Counted from the first letter of the stretch, positions 53,574 through 63,269 are shown. The stretch: 64,000 nt of DNA from Pedobacter sp. ISL-64 (GCF_018613605.1 NZ_JAGGPU010000021.1:181687-245686); one strand, 5' to 3'. Translations and numbers: made by a program. Notes: generated by a model from the sequence alone, not told the origin.

Positions 53574-54914
53574 TTAATTTTCAGATAACTGAAGCGCTGC
53601 GTTAGATAAATCATTTTCCTGTATTTCATCTGCTACGCTGAACTGCTGGAAAGCAATTCGTTTTTCTAAATTATAGATTTCGAAGCCTAAAATGGCATTG
53701 ATAATGGATGCATTGCGATAAGCGCCCATGCCGAGGTCAGGTGTTACGAAACCGTGGGTATGCAGTTCAACATTTTGAACAAAGATTTCGTTTCCGTTTA
53801 CATCAATAGCATAGTTGCGGTGTACCTGGAAAAGCCCATCGGCATTACGTGCGACGCGGTCATTTATGCCTGATAAGAAACCAGGCTCATTATATTTGTA
53901 ACCAGTTGCCAATACCACAAAATCTGTATCAACTGCAAAATCCTTTTCACTTTCGGTATGATAAAAATCAAGCTGATATTTGCCGTCGGCGTTTACTGTT
54001 AAATTGTTCAGTTGACAGTTCGGCATCAATTCAGCATTTACCTTTTCGCCATCAACACTCAATTCGTACAGTTTATCAAAAATCTGGTTAATCAGTTCGA
54101 AGTTTATGCCTTTAAACAGCGAATTTTGTTTTCCTAAAAGCTGTTTGCGTTTTGCATCACTCAGATTATAAAAGTGGTCTACATATTCGGGAGAGGTGAG
54201 CTCCAATGTTAATTTCGAATACTCCATCGGGAAAAAGCGATCAGGCCGGGTAAACCATTTTAATTTCAATCCATTTTCGGTTTCTGGCAATAAATCGTAA
54301 AAAATTTCGGCAGCACTTTGTCCTGAGCCAATAATCGATACGGTTTTTTGCTTCAACAGCGTAGATTTAAACTTTAAATATGCTGAAGAATGTATGGCGT
54401 TTTTATGCTCAGCCGGCCTAATAAAACCAGGTACTTTTGGTGCAGTTCCAGTTCCGAGCACAATTTTTTTAGTGAAAATGGTTTCACTGGTTCCGTTTGA
54501 TTGATCTACTTTTTCTACCTGATAAACACCATCAAGGTAATTTATACTGATTACTTTCTGTCCGAAATGGCAGTTTTGCAGATGGTTGATCGCCCATTTA
54601 CAATAAGCATTATATTCCTTTCGTAATACAAAAAAATCTTCTCTGATATAGAATTTATACAGGCGATCTGTTTGTTTAAGATAGTTTAAAAAACTGTACG
54701 GACTGGTTGGATCGGCCATGGTTACCAGATCGGCCATAAAGGGAACCTGTAAAGTGGCATCACTCAACATCATACCGGAGTGCCAGTTAAATTCGCTCAC
54801 CTGATCCAAAAATAAAGTTGATAAGCTACTGATAGGGGCGCATAATGCAGCCAAACCCAGGTTGAACGGACCTATACCGATCCCTACAATGTCGTATATT
54901 TTTTGATTCTGCAT
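53574..54914 (-). CDS. Siderophore diamine N-hydroxylase (IucD/RhbE-like)
   Basis: A 446-residue FAD- and NADPH-dependent N-monooxygenase that hydroxylates the terminal amine of lysine, ornithine, cadaverine or diaminopropane. The FAD motif is VGIGIGPFNLGLA (residues 10-22). The NADPH motif is SIIGSGQSAAEIF (near 195). FVVLATGYKYNEP is the family's C-terminal ATGY motif. It begins directly after the stop of the fusion synthetase gene (no gap), so the two are translationally coupled. The decarboxylase at the head of the operon suggests the substrate is a decarboxylated diamine. Confidence 0.94.
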   Translation of the reverse strand: MQNQKIYDIVGIGIGPFNLGLAALCAPISSLSTLFLDQVSEFNWHSGMMLSDATLQVPFMADLVTMADPTSPYSFLNYLKQTDRLYKFYIREDFFVLRKEYNAYCKWAINHLQNCHFGQKVISINYLDGVYQVEKVDQSNGTSETIFTKKIVLGTGTAPKVPGFIRPAEHKNAIHSSAYLKFKSTLLKQKTVSIIGSGQSAAEIFYDLLPETENGLKLKWFTRPDRFFPMEYSKLTLELTSPEYVDHFYNLSDAKRKQLLGKQNSLFKGINFELINQIFDKLYELSVDGEKVNAELMPNCQLNNLTVNADGKYQLDFYHTESEKDFAVDTDFVVLATGYKYNEPGFLSGINDRVARNADGLFQVHRNYAIDVNGNEIFVQNVELHTHGFVTPDLGMGAYRNASIINAILGFEIYNLEKRIAFQQFSVADEIQENDLSNAALQLSEN

Positions 54915-57374
54915 TTAAATTTCCTCCGTTTCAAATTCTGATGATTTAGCCATAGCATATGCCTTTGCCTCAGGGAATTTTTCCCAATACCAATTGCGGT
55001 AACAAAAGGTAAGATTGGCCATTTTGTAAGGCATCTGGATCACTTTCTCCAATTTAAAGCCCAATCTGGTTACAAAAATGTGCATCGCACGGCTTTCAAC
55101 AGCTGCTTCGCCAATGCATTTACCTACTTCAGGTTGTTCGAAAATGAAATCCATTAATGCCTGACCGGTTTCGAAGCTGAATTTTTTATCTTTATCTGTT
55201 GGCGCAATCAGCAAATGTGCACCATAATCGGTCGTTAAAGCTTCGTAGCATGCACCTACACCATCGCGCATAGGCCAGTAAGGCTCTATGGTAAAGGTGG
55301 GTTCGCCATTTATTTCGCCTATAAAACTGTGCGATGAATCGTTTGGCAATAAAGTTCTATAGAATAGCTCTAAACCTCTAATCGGTCCATCCATCTTCCA
55401 GATGGGCTTTGCATGTTCCTGGTTAAACCAATCGTGAACCATTTCCAGATCCTGGTCGATATTAAACGGCCGGATATTGATCGTTACATTTTCTTTAGGG
55501 AAAAATCTGCTGTAGAGTACCTCTTTGGTTTTCGGCCTGATCAGGTTTTCAGAGAAGAAATATTTAGATAAAGGATTGGGGAACTCACGGTAAATAGCCG
55601 GATTATCGATAGGCGCACTGGCCTCGTCGATATTGCAGAGATTGGTAAGCAGGTTACCTTTTACCTCCCAGCTGCGACGGTTGATGATATAATCAACCAA
55701 ACCTGTAGTATCGCTGTTTTCGAATTGTTTAAACTCCAGATAAACGAGATCGATCAAGGTTTTTTCATCGGCGAGATTGTTGCTTGCAATGGTATTTACC
55801 ACACCCAAAATATTGTTGATGAGCAGATAATAGGTGAGCTTAGGGATAATGTATTCGTTCGGCACAATCGAACCGCTTTCTGCAGCAATACCAGGAGATG
55901 CTTTTTCCAATACCTCGGCTTTAGCATCACTAAAGAAAAAGCCCTGATTATCCCTGAAATAAAGTTTGGCAGGATAATAATCTTTATCCAGTTCTACCAT
56001 CACATTTTGCTGATGGAACTCAAAAGCCATCCCAAAATTGTTGTAAAGCCCAACAATCGGTGCAACACAAAGGTGCAGGTATTGTTTAAACCAGTTTACT
56101 GCAGTGTAAGCAACCGTTTTATTTTTGCTGATCGCTGCTTCTTCAATGATGTTTACAATTCTTGGTTTTTGCCCCAGTAAAGCATCCTGACAAAGTGCTG
56201 CCAAAAGCGTTACATTTTTCTCGGCTCCTTCTCCCTTAAAAGGATTATGCCTGATACTGATGTTGAAACCATCAATGATTTCGCCTTTATAATTTACGGA
56301 GATAAATGCAGGGTCGGTAATGAATTCAATTTCAGGAAACTCGGCTTTGGCCGCTTTGCCGTATTCGGTTTTTAAAAGTTTACTTACATCATAACCACGG
56401 TGAAGCTCTCTAAGCAGGTTAACCCTTTGCGAGTTGGTTATTTTTACGTGTAACGAAAATTTAATCATCCAATCGCTCGATGCATTGTAAACTGTCCTCA
56501 CCGAAGATGTTGGTGTATAGAATTCTCCAAAATGCCCAAGATAGAATAGGAACTTTTCTTCCTGCATCGCTTTTACTGTAGGAAGGGTAAGCAGATATTC
56601 TGCCTCCCAGGGGTGCATGGGTACCACTTTATGGTCTGGGTGTTGATCGAGTAAATGAATGATTTCAGCATGATCGCTATCTAGCAATTCAATTCTGAAA
56701 AGATCAGTCATGTCAAAACCTTCCGCGTTTTTCTCAACAATATTTTCTGCAGAGATCAGGAAATAGGCCAGCTGGAAACGACCCTGGGTTTCAGGCGAAT
56801 ATTTAAAAAGTTCTTCTTTACTGTTAAAGCCAGATCTCCCCTTAGGAAGTGGATGTGCATTGTGACCTAAAAACAAAGATTGCTCTGCCTCAATAAAATT
56901 CATTTTAGCAAAATTTGCAGGCCTGCCATTCTGTTTGAAGAACGATAAAAATGCTTCAAGATTTTCTACACTGTTGGCTAAACGTTGTTTTACCAGATTA
57001 GCATCAACATCAGGAAATTCTTTAGCACTGAACTGGATGGCCAGTTCCATAAACCTGTAAATACTGATCGGACTGATGACATCTGTAGCAACATTACGTT
57101 CGATTATCGGGAAATTAAATACATGCCTGCCACTGTCGGCATAAAATTTTAAAGGCGCATATACTTCGAAACCAATGGCCGTAAAATCGAACCGGATATG
57201 CAGGCGATCCGTAGTGGTAATCAAATAGTTTGCTAAAGACTCATCATATTTAGGTATGCCAATATAACGGCTCCAGTTGTTAAATTCTCTGCAATAACTG
57301 TTTAGCAGTGCATTAAAGTTAGTTTCTTCTGAAATCTGCTGAAACCTGATTGAGTCTAACGTATTCGTTTCCAT
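54915..57374 (-). CDS. NIS synthetase fused to GNAT acyltransferase
   Basis: About 819 residues from ATG 57372-57374 (METNTLDSIRFQQ); a longer frame to 57479 runs inside the decarboxylase gene. Residues 1-600 are an IucA/IucC synthetase (FLGHNAHPLPKGRSGFNSKE; AFEFHQQNVMVELD). Residues 629-800 are an IucB/RhbD-type GNAT acetyltransferase (VTINIRPFNIDQDLEMVHDWF; GEAAVESRAMHIFVTRLGF). The acyltransferase would acylate the hydroxylamine and the synthetase would join it to a carboxylate such as citrate. Fusing the RhbC and RhbD functions is notable; in rhizobactin 1021 clusters they are separate adjacent genes. The first about 18 codons overlap the decarboxylase 3' end by 56 bases. Confidence 0.92.
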   Translation of the reverse strand: METNTLDSIRFQQISEETNFNALLNSYCREFNNWSRYIGIPKYDESLANYLITTTDRLHIRFDFTAIGFEVYAPLKFYADSGRHVFNFPIIERNVATDVISPISIYRFMELAIQFSAKEFPDVDANLVKQRLANSVENLEAFLSFFKQNGRPANFAKMNFIEAEQSLFLGHNAHPLPKGRSGFNSKEELFKYSPETQGRFQLAYFLISAENIVEKNAEGFDMTDLFRIELLDSDHAEIIHLLDQHPDHKVVPMHPWEAEYLLTLPTVKAMQEEKFLFYLGHFGEFYTPTSSVRTVYNASSDWMIKFSLHVKITNSQRVNLLRELHRGYDVSKLLKTEYGKAAKAEFPEIEFITDPAFISVNYKGEIIDGFNISIRHNPFKGEGAEKNVTLLAALCQDALLGQKPRIVNIIEEAAISKNKTVAYTAVNWFKQYLHLCVAPIVGLYNNFGMAFEFHQQNVMVELDKDYYPAKLYFRDNQGFFFSDAKAEVLEKASPGIAAESGSIVPNEYIIPKLTYYLLINNILGVVNTIASNNLADEKTLIDLVYLEFKQFENSDTTGLVDYIINRRSWEVKGNLLTNLCNIDEASAPIDNPAIYREFPNPLSKYFFSENLIRPKTKEVLYSRFFPKENVTINIRPFNIDQDLEMVHDWFNQEHAKPIWKMDGPIRGLELFYRTLLPNDSSHSFIGEINGEPTFTIEPYWPMRDGVGACYEALTTDYGAHLLIAPTDKDKKFSFETGQALMDFIFEQPEVGKCIGEAAVESRAMHIFVTRLGFKLEKVIQMPYKMANLTFCYRNWYWEKFPEAKAYAMAKSSEFETEEI

Positions 57375-58860
57375 GTTTTTTAATAATTTTAATAATGTTT
57401 TCAATATCGCTGATGGTAGTAAGCGGGTTAAGTAGGGTAAATTTGAGGTAGAATTGATGGTTAATCTTGGTGCCGGCAACTAAAGCCTTCCCTTGATTAA
57501 ACATCGCTTTTTTGATGTACTGGTTCATGGCACAAACATCTAAGCATACGTTTTTTGGTCGGTAACGGAAAACCAATGCACTAATATCTGATTCGTTCAT
57601 CAGCTCAAAATCACTATCTGAATGCAATAGATCAGCAATTTTGGCTGCGGTTTCGATAATGGTGTCAAAATAACCACCCAATTTGTTCCTGCCCATCATC
57701 CTTAGCGTAAACCAGAGTTTTAAAGCATCAAAGCGCCGGGTGGTTTGTATCGATTTGTTTACCTGGTTGGGTAAACCATCCTCATCATGATCTTTTGGAT
57801 TTAAATAATCGGCATGGTGCGTAATCAGGTTGAAAAAGTTTTTATCGCGTACGAGGAAACCGCTGCTGCTTACCGGCTGGAAAAAAGATTTATGGTAATC
57901 AACCGTAACCGAATGGGCCAGTTCAATTCCGTTCAACAAACTGCGGTACTTATCCGTTAGCAGTAAGCCACAGCCATAAGCCGCATCGATGTGGAACCAG
58001 GTATTGTATTTTTTACTGATAGAAGCAAGTTCTTTCAGCGGATCAACATTTCCGAAATCGGTAGTTCCTGCTGTGCCTACAATGGCAATAGGGATGTTGC
58101 CCTGATTAATTTCCCGTTTAATGGCGTCTTCCAATAAAACGGTATTCATCCTAAAGCTGCGGTCGGTTTTGATCTTGATTACCGATTTTTCACCTAAACC
58201 TAAAAGGGAAGCATTTTTCTGAATACTGAAATGCGCTTTTTCAGAAACAAAAATCCTGAAACGAGCTGCTTCCAAGGGCAATCCCTCTACTTTAATGTTG
58301 TGGTTTAGTGCCGTGATGGAATAATGATCGCGGGCCAATAAAAGCCCCATTAAATTGCTCTGGGTGCCCCCGCTGGTAAAAATGCCATCCGCTTTTTTGT
58401 TGTAACCAATCTGGTCGCAGGTCCATTCGATCAGTTTTTGTTCTATTAGTGTTCCGCCTGCACTTTGATCCCAGGTATCGATTGATGAGTTGATGGCCGA
58501 AATCATGACTTCGGCAGCGACAGCGGGAATCACAATCGGACAGTTTAAATGGGCAATGTAAGCAGGGTGGTGAAAGGCTACCGCATGGCTGGTGTAAAGC
58601 TGTTCAACTTCTTTAAGCAAAGCATCGTAATTGTCGTGCGTTTTTTCAAATTCGATCGAATCAAACAGCGGCCTTAATTTGGATGGCGATATCCCACTAA
58701 AGGGCTGTTGATTGTTGTTGAGGAATTTTTTTACCGCCTGGGTAACTTTTCCTATTGCATGCAGGTACTCTGCTTCATTTTCGTGGTGAAAGATTTCCTT
58801 GGTTGGACTTTCCGTAAGGAAATCAATAAGTTCATGTTTTTCGAGGTCTGATGTAAACAT
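57319..58860 (-). CDS. PLP-dependent amino-acid decarboxylase of siderophore synthesis
   Basis: A 513-residue group II decarboxylase. The PLP lysine is Lys324 in VDYHKSFFQPV, the PLP aspartate Asp292 in FHIDAAYGCG, and substrate-loop motif TSGGTQSNLMGLLLARD lies near 163-178. Relatives in siderophore operons are RhbB (2,4-diaminobutyrate to 1,3-diaminopropane) and DesA (lysine to cadaverine); the sequence alone does not decide. No 2,4-diaminobutyrate aminotransferase (RhbA) gene is in the window, which slightly favours lysine as substrate. It is the first gene of the operon and overlaps the next by 56 bases. Confidence 0.9.
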   Translation of the reverse strand: MFTSDLEKHELIDFLTESPTKEIFHHENEAEYLHAIGKVTQAVKKFLNNNQQPFSGISPSKLRPLFDSIEFEKTHDNYDALLKEVEQLYTSHAVAFHHPAYIAHLNCPIVIPAVAAEVMISAINSSIDTWDQSAGGTLIEQKLIEWTCDQIGYNKKADGIFTSGGTQSNLMGLLLARDHYSITALNHNIKVEGLPLEAARFRIFVSEKAHFSIQKNASLLGLGEKSVIKIKTDRSFRMNTVLLEDAIKREINQGNIPIAIVGTAGTTDFGNVDPLKELASISKKYNTWFHIDAAYGCGLLLTDKYRSLLNGIELAHSVTVDYHKSFFQPVSSSGFLVRDKNFFNLITHHADYLNPKDHDEDGLPNQVNKSIQTTRRFDALKLWFTLRMMGRNKLGGYFDTIIETAAKIADLLHSDSDFELMNESDISALVFRYRPKNVCLDVCAMNQYIKKAMFNQGKALVAGTKINHQFYLKFTLLNPLTTISDIENIIKIIKKHGNEYVRLNQVSADFRRN

Positions 58861-59009
58861 TAGTTTTTCAATTTTTCAAAAGATTAAGGTTAAATGGCAA
58901 TAAATTACTGGGCATATCAATGCCGTGATTTTTAAATAATATTTGGTTCTGAGCGGCTTAAATTAGTGAGCGGTTTCGACTATAATTCCAGCTGCTAAGG
59001 TATATTTTT

Positions 59010-59028
59010 ATTTAGATTGATTAAAAAT
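59010..59028. promoter_or_regulatory. Putative iron-repressor box 1
   Basis: ATTTAGATTGATTAAAAAT. It matches 15 of 19 positions of the idealised palindrome ATTTAGATTTAATCTAAAT suggested by box 2. It lies about 150 bases before the decarboxylase start. Confidence 0.45.
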
Positions 59029-59124
59029 AATATTTAAAATATTTTTAACAAATTGTTAGTAAGTTGTTTACTTGTTGACACTTAACCGTTTTAGTATAGC
59101 GTTGAACGAAAAATAAAATATTTT

Positions 59125-59143
59125 ATTTGGATTTAATCTAAAT
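59125..59143. promoter_or_regulatory. Putative iron-repressor box 2
   Basis: ATTTGGATTTAATCTAAAT, a 19-base inverted repeat with one mismatched pair. Size and layout fit DtxR/Fur-type iron-dependent operators. It lies about 120 bases before the receptor start. Confidence 0.55.
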
Positions 59144-59261
59144 AAATGATTGCTTTGCGCAAAAAATAATAATCATTGATGAAACCATCATGATTTTCAA
59201 TATCACAACGGTATGACTAAATCATGATAGCTTCATTACCATTAAAACCAAATTTATACGG

Positions 59262-61697
59262 ATGAAAAATCTATACTTAATTGCAATCCTTGTCTGTGGA
59301 TTTATCTTAACGGGCCAAGCTCAAACCGTTACCGGAAAAGTAATAGGCGAAACCGCTCCGCTTGCTGGGGCGAATATTAAAGTTGAAGGCAAAAATGCTT
59401 CAGCTACAACAGCTGCTGATGGTAGCTTTGAATTAAAGTTAACCGAAGGTTCTTTCAAATTACAGGTGAGTTATGTAGGGTATACTACCATACTGCAAAA
59501 AGTGAGCTTGGGCAAAGATCAGACCGTTAATTTAACCCTTTATTTAAGCCCAACGTCGAATATGCAGGAGGTTGTGGTGGTTTCATCGCGTAAACCGACC
59601 AAAATAAGCGAGATACCCGGTACCGTTTGGGTAGTAGATGGTGCGAAAATTCAGGAACAGGCCAGGGCAGGGATTCCACTTAAGCAAACCTTAGCACAAT
59701 TAATTCCGAGTTTAGATGCTGGTACGGAAGGACGTACCAATTACGGACAGAACCAACGTGGCAGAGATGCATTGGTAATGATTGATGGTGTATCGTTAAA
59801 CAGTACCCGTGGTGTAAGCCGCCAGTTCGAATCGATAGATCCTTTCAACATCGAGCGTATCGAGGTTTTATCTGGAGCAAGTGCGGTTTATGGCGGTGGT
59901 GCAACAGGTGGTATTATCAACATTATTACTAAAAAAGGACAGGATAGTCAACCAAGTTTCACTACACAAGTTGGTGTACGCAGCGGTTTAAAAGAAAAAA
60001 GTGATCATGATGTACGCGTAGCACAGGCCATTTCTGGCGGGAGCAAAGATTGGAACGGACGCATTGGTATGGCTTTCCAAAAAAACAATGCAGCTTATGG
60101 CGCAGATGGAAAACAGATTTTTACCGATATTACACAAACCGATTTACAGTATAACCAATCGTTCGATTTTTTCGGAAGTACCGAATTTAAATTGACCGAG
60201 TATCAAAAACTATCGGTGAATGGTCAATATTATAATTCGGGTTACCGTGGCGATAAAGACCTTTTCCTGGGCGCAAATTATGGTGGATTGTTATCAAATC
60301 CAGCGCTTTTAGAAATGAGAAATGGCTACTCATCCGATGTTGATCCGAAAACCAGCAGAGCCAATATAAATGCCAATTATCAGGCTAGCGATATCTTGGG
60401 CGGGCAAACACTTTATGTACAGGCAGCGGCAAGAAACGAACAATTTAGCTTTCACCCATTCCCAGGGCAAGCGGCAATACCGCAGCGACTTTACAGTGGT
60501 TCATCCATCCAAAATACAAACTACAGCGCTTTAAAACTGGTATTGAACAAAGACTGGAACAGATTGAATCTTACTTATGGTATTGATGCCGACAATGAAA
60601 ATTTTAACGCGCAGCAAGCCTTGTTTGATAGAACAAAGGCCTTTTCATCTGGCGGTTTAAACAATAGCACAATCGCCACTATTGCCCGTTATCCTAATTT
60701 CAGGGTAAATGGTTTATCAGGCTTTTTGCAGGCACAGGTTAAAGTAGCCGACTTCTTAAGCCTGTCGGGAGGTGTGCGCCAGCAACGTATGTTTGTTAAA
60801 GTTGGCGATTTTGTAGGCACCGCTGCTTCTGTACCTTTGGCTTATGGTGTAGGCAGAACGGCTACGGCCATTGCTGGTGGTGAAAACCATTACGATGTGA
60901 ATTTATTAAATGGTGGTTTGGTATTTAAAATCAATGCAGCTCAACAAGCATGGCTTAATTTCTCGCAAGGGTTTAACTTGGCAGATCCGGCAAAATATTA
61001 CGGACAGGGCACTTATACCTTGGTTGGCACCAACTATAATTTAGGCAACTCGATCAATGTTGGAAGTTCTCCTTTAACAGGTATCAAAACAGAACAATAC
61101 GAAGCCGGTTATCGTTACCGCCCAGGTGTATTTAATGCACAGGTTGCTGGTTTTTATGCCTTATCTGATAAAAATGTAAAAACCAATAGTACATTCAACA
61201 TCGAAGTTTTTGATGAAAATGTAAGAAATTTAGGTGTTGAAGGTTCATTATCATTAAATCTGAAAAATGGTTTCGAAGCTGGTGTAAATGGTTTGTACAT
61301 TAAAACACAGAAACAAAATGTTGATGGCACCTGGTCATTACAGGATGTAACTGTTGCAAGTCCATCAAAAATTGCGGGTTATCTGGGTTATAACGGAAAA
61401 GTTTTTGGAATAAAGGCACAGGCTTTCCACTCATTTGATTCGAAAGGTTATGCTACAGTTGGAAATGTTGTGGTGCAAAATGAGTTAAAAGGTTTCACTA
61501 CTGTTGATTTATTGGGTTCGGTGAAATTATTTACCGGAAGTTTATCATTTGGTGTACAAAACCTGTTGAACAAAAATTACCAAACAATTTGGAGTCAGCG
61601 TTCGGTATTGTTGTATCAAGCTTTGGCAAAACCAGAAACTTTTTATTATGCAGGCCGCGACCGTACGTATAATTTAACGTATACGCTTAATTACTAG
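59262..61697 (+). CDS. TonB-dependent siderophore receptor
   Basis: An 811-residue outer membrane receptor. Signal peptide residues 1-20 (ILTGQAQ). Residues 22-100 form a carboxypeptidase-regulatory-like domain (VTGKVIGETAPLAGANIKVEG). The plug is about 115-225 (MQEVVVVSSRKPTKISEIPG; IERIEVLSGASAVYGGGATGGIINIITKK), followed by a 22-strand-type barrel. It is a monomeric siderophore-type receptor rather than a SusC. It is divergent from the siderophore biosynthesis operon and shares its iron-box region, so it is the probable importer of the same ferric siderophore. Confidence 0.93.
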   Translation: MKNLYLIAILVCGFILTGQAQTVTGKVIGETAPLAGANIKVEGKNASATTAADGSFELKLTEGSFKLQVSYVGYTTILQKVSLGKDQTVNLTLYLSPTSNMQEVVVVSSRKPTKISEIPGTVWVVDGAKIQEQARAGIPLKQTLAQLIPSLDAGTEGRTNYGQNQRGRDALVMIDGVSLNSTRGVSRQFESIDPFNIERIEVLSGASAVYGGGATGGIINIITKKGQDSQPSFTTQVGVRSGLKEKSDHDVRVAQAISGGSKDWNGRIGMAFQKNNAAYGADGKQIFTDITQTDLQYNQSFDFFGSTEFKLTEYQKLSVNGQYYNSGYRGDKDLFLGANYGGLLSNPALLEMRNGYSSDVDPKTSRANINANYQASDILGGQTLYVQAAARNEQFSFHPFPGQAAIPQRLYSGSSIQNTNYSALKLVLNKDWNRLNLTYGIDADNENFNAQQALFDRTKAFSSGGLNNSTIATIARYPNFRVNGLSGFLQAQVKVADFLSLSGGVRQQRMFVKVGDFVGTAASVPLAYGVGRTATAIAGGENHYDVNLLNGGLVFKINAAQQAWLNFSQGFNLADPAKYYGQGTYTLVGTNYNLGNSINVGSSPLTGIKTEQYEAGYRYRPGVFNAQVAGFYALSDKNVKTNSTFNIEVFDENVRNLGVEGSLSLNLKNGFEAGVNGLYIKTQKQNVDGTWSLQDVTVASPSKIAGYLGYNGKVFGIKAQAFHSFDSKGYATVGNVVVQNELKGFTTVDLLGSVKLFTGSLSFGVQNLLNKNYQTIWSQRSVLLYQALAKPETFYYAGRDRTYNLTYTLNY

Positions 61698-61711
61698 ATT
61701 AGATTTTTTCG

Positions 61712-61800
61712 GTCGTCATTTCGAGCGAAGTGCAACGAAGTCGAGAAATCTATCTAAATAGATCTCTCCATTCCGCTGTGCTCCAGTCGAGATGACGACC
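61712..61800. repeat. GTCAT-family inverted repeat between convergent genes
   Basis: The left end GGTCGTCATTTCGA and right end TCGAGATGACGACC are reverse complements with one mismatch, and an inner pair around ATCTATCTAAATAGAT adds a second stem. It lies between the convergent receptor and phosphoesterase genes and may terminate both. Confidence 0.8.
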
Positions 61801-61834
61801 TTTTTGTTAGAAAGAATAGTTGGCAATAACGGTT

Positions 61835-63055
61835 TTATTTCTTCTTCAATTCTATCACCGTAATCTCTGGCCAGATCCCAATCCGGCCTGAAAAACCAAG
61901 AAAACCGAAGCCTCTGTTTACATTAAGGTATCTTCCATTTTCGGTTTTAATACCCGCCCAATGTTTATAACGGTATTTCACCGGACTCCATTTAATGCCA
62001 AAAGCTTCTATACCAAACTGCATACCGTGTGTATGTCCAGCCAATGAAAGTTGGATTTTTGAAGGATAATTTTTTACCTGCGCATCCCAATGCGAAGGAT
62101 CGTGAGATAGCAGGATTTTAAAATCGTTAACTGAAGTATTCTGAAGCGCTTTGTTTAAGTCTCCACGTTCTCCAAAACCAATTCCCCAGTTTTCTATTCC
62201 AGCGAGTATTATTTTCTCGCCGTTTTTATGCAATTCAACATGTTCATCCAACAAAAGTTTAAAACCAAGTTCTTTATGGTAGGCTTTTAACTGATTTAAA
62301 TTCTGGATTTTATCGGCTTCCGTCGGCCATTTGATATAATCGCCGTAATCGTGGTTTCCCAGGATAGAAAATTGGCCGAAAGGGGCTTTAATTTGCGAGA
62401 AATGGCCGATATAGGGCACAATCTCCGAAGAAGCATTATTCACTAAATCTCCGGTAAAAACAAACAGGTCGCTCTTTTGCGCATTGATCATGTCAATCCC
62501 TTTTTGCACCGCTTTCGGGTTAGTAAAACTTCCGGCATGTACATCCGAGATCTGTGTTAAGGTAAAACCATCAAAACTTGCTGGCAAATCATCAAAATAT
62601 AAAGTATGTTTAATTACGCGGTAAGCGTATTTTCCCTGGGTCATGCCATAAGCAAATAAAGCAATGGTTAAACAGAACATCACAAATGCAAAATCTACCC
62701 AGTAATTGCTGCGGCCTAAAATATGAAAACCTTCGGGCTGGAAATTAGTCGACAGGCCTAAGAGCAAGCGGTATATATCACCTAGTAGGAGAAAAAAAGC
62801 GAATACAAACTCTGCAGCAAAAATAATTAAAAAAGCATGACTGATGATTTGGAAGAACCTGTTCATGCCCTGGATCCGCATCTGTTGGATGGCGTAGAGT
62901 AAAGCAAAAGTTAGCCCGACAATAAAGACCCAGAAAATAGGACTGAGCCAGGTAGATTGATTAATGGTACCCAGGCCAGATAAAACATAAGCGTTAAGGG
63001 CAAAAAATATGATTGCAACTATAATGAGCGGCAATAGATTGAGTTTTCTTTTCAT
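61835..63055 (-). CDS. Membrane-anchored metallophosphoesterase
   Basis: A 406-residue protein. Four or five membrane helices occupy residues 5-155. The C-terminal calcineurin-like phosphoesterase has all five metal motifs: ISDVHAGSF, FTGDLVNN, ILGNHDYGDY, LLSHDPSHWD and LAGHTHGMQFG. The layout matches YkuE/YaeI-type phosphoesterases, some of which act on UDP-linked lipids or other phosphoesters at the membrane. The substrate here is unknown. It is a single-gene unit divergent from the Rrf2 regulator. Confidence 0.9.
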   Translation of the reverse strand: MKRKLNLLPLIIVAIIFFALNAYVLSGLGTINQSTWLSPIFWVFIVGLTFALLYAIQQMRIQGMNRFFQIISHAFLIIFAAEFVFAFFLLLGDIYRLLLGLSTNFQPEGFHILGRSNYWVDFAFVMFCLTIALFAYGMTQGKYAYRVIKHTLYFDDLPASFDGFTLTQISDVHAGSFTNPKAVQKGIDMINAQKSDLFVFTGDLVNNASSEIVPYIGHFSQIKAPFGQFSILGNHDYGDYIKWPTEADKIQNLNQLKAYHKELGFKLLLDEHVELHKNGEKIILAGIENWGIGFGERGDLNKALQNTSVNDFKILLSHDPSHWDAQVKNYPSKIQLSLAGHTHGMQFGIEAFGIKWSPVKYRYKHWAGIKTENGRYLNVNRGFGFLGFSGRIGIWPEITVIELKKK

Positions 63056-63269
63056 TATTGAAATCTGTAATTCAGAATGTAGGTAAAAATAGATTTTAAA
63101 CGCCGATAAATGTTGTTCTGTTTTGTGTCGTGGTTATTTTTACGCTGGTTTGATTAAAGCATTATCGTTATTATGCATTATATTTATAAATATCATAGTA
63201 TGTTGAATTAAAATCAACTTCCTGTTGCGTATTTTATAATTTACTTTCTTTTATTAGCTTTGTGCGAAT

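Larger units (their letters stand above)
58861..59261. promoter_or_regulatory. Divergent promoter region of siderophore operon and receptor
   Basis: A 401-base AT-rich gap between the divergent siderophore operon and the TonB receptor gene. It holds two related 19-base boxes (59010-59028 and 59125-59143, listed separately). No RNA gene or small frame is evident. Confidence 0.6.

Noticed and set aside
54915..57479. Longer start for the NIS-acetyltransferase fusion at 57479
   Set aside because: It would add 35 residues read from inside the decarboxylase gene that match no part of the family; METNTLDS at 57374 is a better start.
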